Below, piece by piece: positions 23,187 to 25,541 of a DNA stretch of 25,541 bases. Position 1 is the first letter of the stretch. Every line of letters begins with the position of its first letter. The notes under the pieces are model-generated. The model was not told where the DNA came from. It saw only the letters and a program-made list of their open reading frames with translations, and made no database searches. A program made the translations under genes and the position numbers. Source of the stretch: Acidobacteriota bacterium (GTDB taxonomy: Bacteria; Acidobacteriota; Terriglobia; Terriglobales; Acidobacteriaceae); contig JAJYAE010000026.1 in NCBI GenBank assembly GCA_021779695.1, positions 1-25,541 of the forward strand, in the 5' to 3' direction.

Positions 23187-24401
23187 TCACTGGATGCGCT
23201 CGAAGCGGAAGCCTGCCTCGCGCAGGGCATGGCTGATGGCGGTGATGTGAGTGGCACCGCGCGTCTCCAGGGTGACGTCGATGACAGTCTCTCCGAGGCT
23301 GACGCCGTAGTAGGCGCGATTGTGAATGGTTTCGACGATGTTGGCGCGTTCGCGGGCAAGGATCTGCGTGAGGTTAAGCAGGGCGCCGGGACGATCCTGC
23401 AAATAGATGCGAACCCGGAGCAGGCGTCCATCCTTTACGAGGCCGCGCTCGATGATTTTGGCGAGCAGCGAAACGTCGATATTGCCGCCGCAGACGAGCA
23501 CGACGGTGCGGCGGTGGCGCAGGTTGGTCTTGGACTGCACCACGGCCGCGAGCGCGGCTGCGCCTGCCCCCTCGGCCAGTGTCTTTTCCTGCTCCAGCAA
23601 CATCAGGATGGCGCTGGCAATTTCCTCGTCGTCAACCGTGACAATCTCATCCACGTAGCGGGAAACCATGGGGAGCGTAATGTCGCCGGCGCGGCGCACG
23701 GCGATGCCGTCTGCGATGGTGGCCTCTGTGCCGATGGTGACGGGATGGCCGGCTTCGCGAGCCCGGAGCATCGAAGGAAGCTTTTCCGGTTCGACACCGA
23801 TGACGCGGATCTTCGGGTTGGTCTCCTTGAGCGCGCAGCCAACACCGCTAATGAGGCCGCCGCCGCCAATCGGCACCACTACGGCTTCAATGTCGGGCAC
23901 CTGGTCGAGGAGTTCCAGGCCGATGGTGCCCTGGCCGGCGATCACTTCCGGATCGTCGAAGGGATGAATGAAGGCGCGGCCTTCTTCCAGACGACGACGC
24001 AGGGCTTCGTCGCAGGCCTCGTCATAGCTGGCTCCATGAAGGACGACTTCAGCGCCAAAGGCGCGCGTTGCGGCGACCTTGACGAGCGGCGTGGCAAGGG
24101 GCATGACAATCTGGGCGCGGATGCCGCGTGCCGCTGCGTGGAAGGCGACTCCCTGGGCGTGGTTGCCGGCGCTGGCGGCGATGACGCCGCGCTTGCGTTC
24201 CGACTCGGAAAGCGTGAGGAGCTTGTTCAGTGCTCCGCGCTCTTTAAAGGATCCGGTGCGCTGCAGGTTTTCGAGTTTCAGATGAAGAGGGAGGCCCGTG
24301 AGCTCCGATAAATGATGCGACAGATGGCACGGCGACATGTGAATGGCTTCGCCGATGCGCGCGCGCGCCACGTGGATGCTCGAAAGAGTGACCGATTCCA
24401 A
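23187..24401 (-). CDS. ilvA: Threonine ammonia-lyase with C-terminal ACT domain
   Basis: PLP enzyme that deaminates threonine to 2-oxobutanoate, the entry to isoleucine synthesis or threonine catabolism. From the TTG at 24401 the protein is 404 aa: Schiff-base K53 in QRTGSFKERGA, SAGNHAQGVA (77-86), the phosphate-binding GGGGL (179-183), VLVCGGNID (301-309), then one ACT-type domain (about 328-404, LQDRPGALLNLTQIL). This single-ACT, about 400-aa layout matches the TdcB-like/short IlvA group rather than the 514-aa E. coli IlvA with two ACT-like domains. The TTG at 24401 has GAGGAG 6 nt upstream; the TTG at 24431 overlaps the hairpin T-run and lacks a site. paiB-like gene follows 8 bp downstream. 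Confidence 0.93.
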   Translation of the reverse strand: MESVTLSSIHVARARIGEAIHMSPCHLSHHLSELTGLPLHLKLENLQRTGSFKERGALNKLLTLSESERKRGVIAASAGNHAQGVAFHAAARGIRAQIVMPLATPLVKVAATRAFGAEVVLHGASYDEACDEALRRRLEEGRAFIHPFDDPEVIAGQGTIGLELLDQVPDIEAVVVPIGGGGLISGVGCALKETNPKIRVIGVEPEKLPSMLRAREAGHPVTIGTEATIADGIAVRRAGDITLPMVSRYVDEIVTVDDEEIASAILMLLEQEKTLAEGAGAAALAAVVQSKTNLRHRRTVVLVCGGNIDVSLLAKIIERGLVKDGRLLRVRIYLQDRPGALLNLTQILARERANIVETIHNRAYYGVSLGETVIDVTLETRGATHITAISHALREAGFRFERIQ

Positions 24402-24430
24402 GAGGATCTCCTCGAAAAGGTTCGGTTGCA

Positions 24431-24487
24431 AAACACGAAAGCCACCTTTGCATCTGCTGAAGGTGGCCGAATGACGGTTTCAGATGC
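24431..24487 (-). terminator. Terminator-like hairpin in the ilvA leader, possible attenuator
   Basis: On the minus strand GCCACCTT and AAGGTGGC form an 8-bp stem (24466-24440) followed by TTTCGTGTTTTG, ending about 40 nt before the ilvA start. Just upstream, GCATCTG (24487-24481) can pair with CAGATGC in the loop of that stem, giving an alternative fold. Either it ends a transcript from the right, or it attenuates ilvA. Confidence 0.45.
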
Positions 24488-24683
24488 TGTGCAGACTCGT
24501 CAGGTAGGCCGCTCCCAACCGCGCATCGGGCCCATCATGTGCCGCATCTTGGAGCCAGTAAAGGAAACCGTCCTGCGGCGGAAGGCCGAAATTTGGTTGG
24601 GAATACACATCGTAATGAGCCAAGTAGAGCAGAGGGTAAAGCGTGGCGTCAAGACGTTTAAGAGGCCAAATATTCCTCAGCAA
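24480..24683 (-). other. Stretch without a convincing gene (24402-24843), with a doubtful 67-codon frame
   Basis: The 442 bp between ilvA and the next gene hold the hairpin above and no clear gene. On the minus strand a frame from TTG 24683 encodes 67 residues rich in Leu, Tyr and Asp (with LYPLLYLAHYDVY and LYWLQDAAHDGPD), ending 14 bp before the hairpin. It has no ribosome binding site and weak third-position GC bias. A competing plus-strand frame (ATG 24471 to 24734, 87 residues) has GAAGG 7 nt upstream but many codons rare in this window. Either could be a small protein, a decayed gene or chance. I recognise no structured RNA here. Confidence 0.2.
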
Positions 24684-24843
24684 GGCCCGCGGAACGGGCG
24701 GCGGAAGAAGTCTTGCTGCGTCCCGGTGCTGTGAGGTGTTACTTTACCTTTTGGCCGCGTGGAGCCAGCCGCCGGGAGCGCCACCCGCAACGGACCAGGC
24801 CGAATGATGGCGGGACGTACAAACCTTTGGGAGCCGATCTCGA

Positions 24844-25541
24844 ATGATGGAATTCCATATTTCGCGGGATGCACGCGCACGCTATCAGTTTGACGAGTCG
24901 CTCTTTTCCTATGACGGCAATGTGGTCTTTGCCGATCTGGGAGCCTGCCGCGCCTTTGCCTATCGGATGAATCTGGTTCGCAAGGCCGACCAGTTCCCGG
25001 ATCAAGCGGTGCATGCGGGCCAGCTGTTTGCCATGGGCCTGATTGACGAGGCCAGCCATGTGCTGATGGCGCGCTACCGCGAGCAGCACGATCCCGAAGT
25101 GATGAAGGCCGCACTGGACTGGTTTGGCGCGCGGGTGGGGACAGACGAACTGGAGAAGCTGCTGCTGACATTTGTCGAGCATTTTCCGGGTCAGAACGTG
25201 ATGCGCGGATTGGAGACACCGCAGCAATGGCTCGCAGGCCAGACCGAAGGCGTCCCACACCGCGAAGCGGCCATGGAAGAGCTGCTGCTGCTGTGGATGG
25301 CCAATCGCAACGAAGCCTTCAAGCCGTTTGAGGAACTCTTTGCGGACAAGGCCCTGGCGGAGAAGACCGTGTACCGGCAGGTGACACAGGAACTGCCGGA
25401 CTACTTTGCCACGCGCCCGCTGATTCCGCTGCCGGATGCACGCAAGCTGAGCCTGTTAGACATTTTGCGTGCGCCGGCAGTGGGCTCGCCCACCTCACTG
25501 AGCGAGCAGCTCAAGCTGATTCGCGACCTGTGGAAGGTGCT
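24844..25541 (+). CDS. N-terminal part of a large alpha-amylase-family-like protein, 3'-truncated by window edge
   Basis: The frame opens with ATG ATG at 24844 and stays open to the last base (232 complete codons visible), so it continues beyond the window. It begins MMEFHISRDARARYQFDES and continues with FADLGACRAFAYRMN, AGQLFAMGLIDEASHVL, NVMRGLETPQQWLAG, MEELLLLWMANRNEAFKPF and LRAPAVGSPTSLSEQLKLI. This helical region recalls the N-terminal extension of very long alpha-amylase-family proteins in Acidobacteriota and Chloroflexota; no catalytic barrel motif is in view, so the call rests on memory of that extension. No signal peptide is seen, so a cytoplasmic protein is likely. GGGAG precedes the start by 10 nt. 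A 10-bp repeat (CGAATGATGG) at 24801-24810 duplicates the start region but leads to a different frame. Confidence 0.6.
   Translation, partial: MMEFHISRDARARYQFDESLFSYDGNVVFADLGACRAFAYRMNLVRKADQFPDQAVHAGQLFAMGLIDEASHVLMARYREQHDPEVMKAALDWFGARVGTDELEKLLLTFVEHFPGQNVMRGLETPQQWLAGQTEGVPHREAAMEELLLLWMANRNEAFKPFEELFADKALAEKTVYRQVTQELPDYFATRPLIPLPDARKLSLLDILRAPAVGSPTSLSEQLKLIRDLWKV

Noticed and set aside
24432..24843. T-box, tmRNA, RNase P RNA or SRP RNA in the ilvA upstream gap
   Set aside because: None of the core motifs of these RNAs was found on either strand.
24677..25260. Two overlapping minus-strand frames (193 and 173 codons) at the right end
   Set aside because: They are antisense to a plus-strand frame open to the window end that has strong protein-like blocks and a ribosome site; the minus frames are Arg/Pro/Ser-rich or motif-free.

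Overview
The window is a GC-rich, densely packed stretch of a chromosome from a Gram-negative-type bacterium. Gene content (an argR-led arginine operon, a secreted GH3 glucosidase, a PagL-like outer-membrane protein, an octaheme cytochrome) and the feel of the proteins suggest an Acidobacteriota relative (Terriglobia-like). That assignment is an inference from protein resemblance, not a database result. I see no insertion sequence, phage gene, CRISPR array or plasmid function, and both window ends cut through genes.

Region 1 (1-8600): the 3' part of hypF ([NiFe]-hydrogenase cyanide-ligand synthesis) runs rightward and meets a leftward arginine operon tail to tail. In transcription order the operon is argR, argC, argB, argD, argF, argH and a short GNAT-type N-acetylglutamate synthase candidate. 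Most junctions overlap (ATGA type) or are a few bases long; only argF-argH has a 100-bp gap, which holds a hairpin. A compact promoter with two ARG-box-like operators lies just upstream of argR, so the operon is probably repressed by its own first product. Together these genes cover glutamate to arginine except argG and the deacetylation/transacetylation step (argJ or argE), which must lie elsewhere.

Region 2 (8600-13000): an Sfp-type phosphopantetheinyl transferase gene diverges from argR and converges on dnaE, the replicative DNA polymerase III alpha subunit, whose PHP domain keeps all nine expected metal ligands.

Region 3 (13000-18900): a secreted family-3 beta-glucosidase with a PA14-like insert and its own terminator. 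It is divergent from a PagL-like outer-membrane protein across a 336-bp regulatory gap that holds a palindrome and a 20-bp-period direct repeat. A HAD hydrolase and a class I/II aminotransferase follow.

Region 4 (18900-22450): an MBL-fold hydrolase; a two-gene module of a membrane-anchored octaheme HAO-like cytochrome c and an overlapping eight-helix membrane protein of unknown family (the least understood part of the window); then secG with a strong terminator and a tRNA-Leu(GAG) immediately upstream of it.

Region 5 (22450-25541): a PaiB-like FMN-binding protein that appears to start at a CTG codon 8 bp behind ilvA (threonine ammonia-lyase with an ACT domain); a terminator-like hairpin in the ilvA leader; a 442-bp gap without a convincing gene; and the 5' part of a large protein resembling the N-terminus of alpha-amylase-family proteins, cut by the window end.
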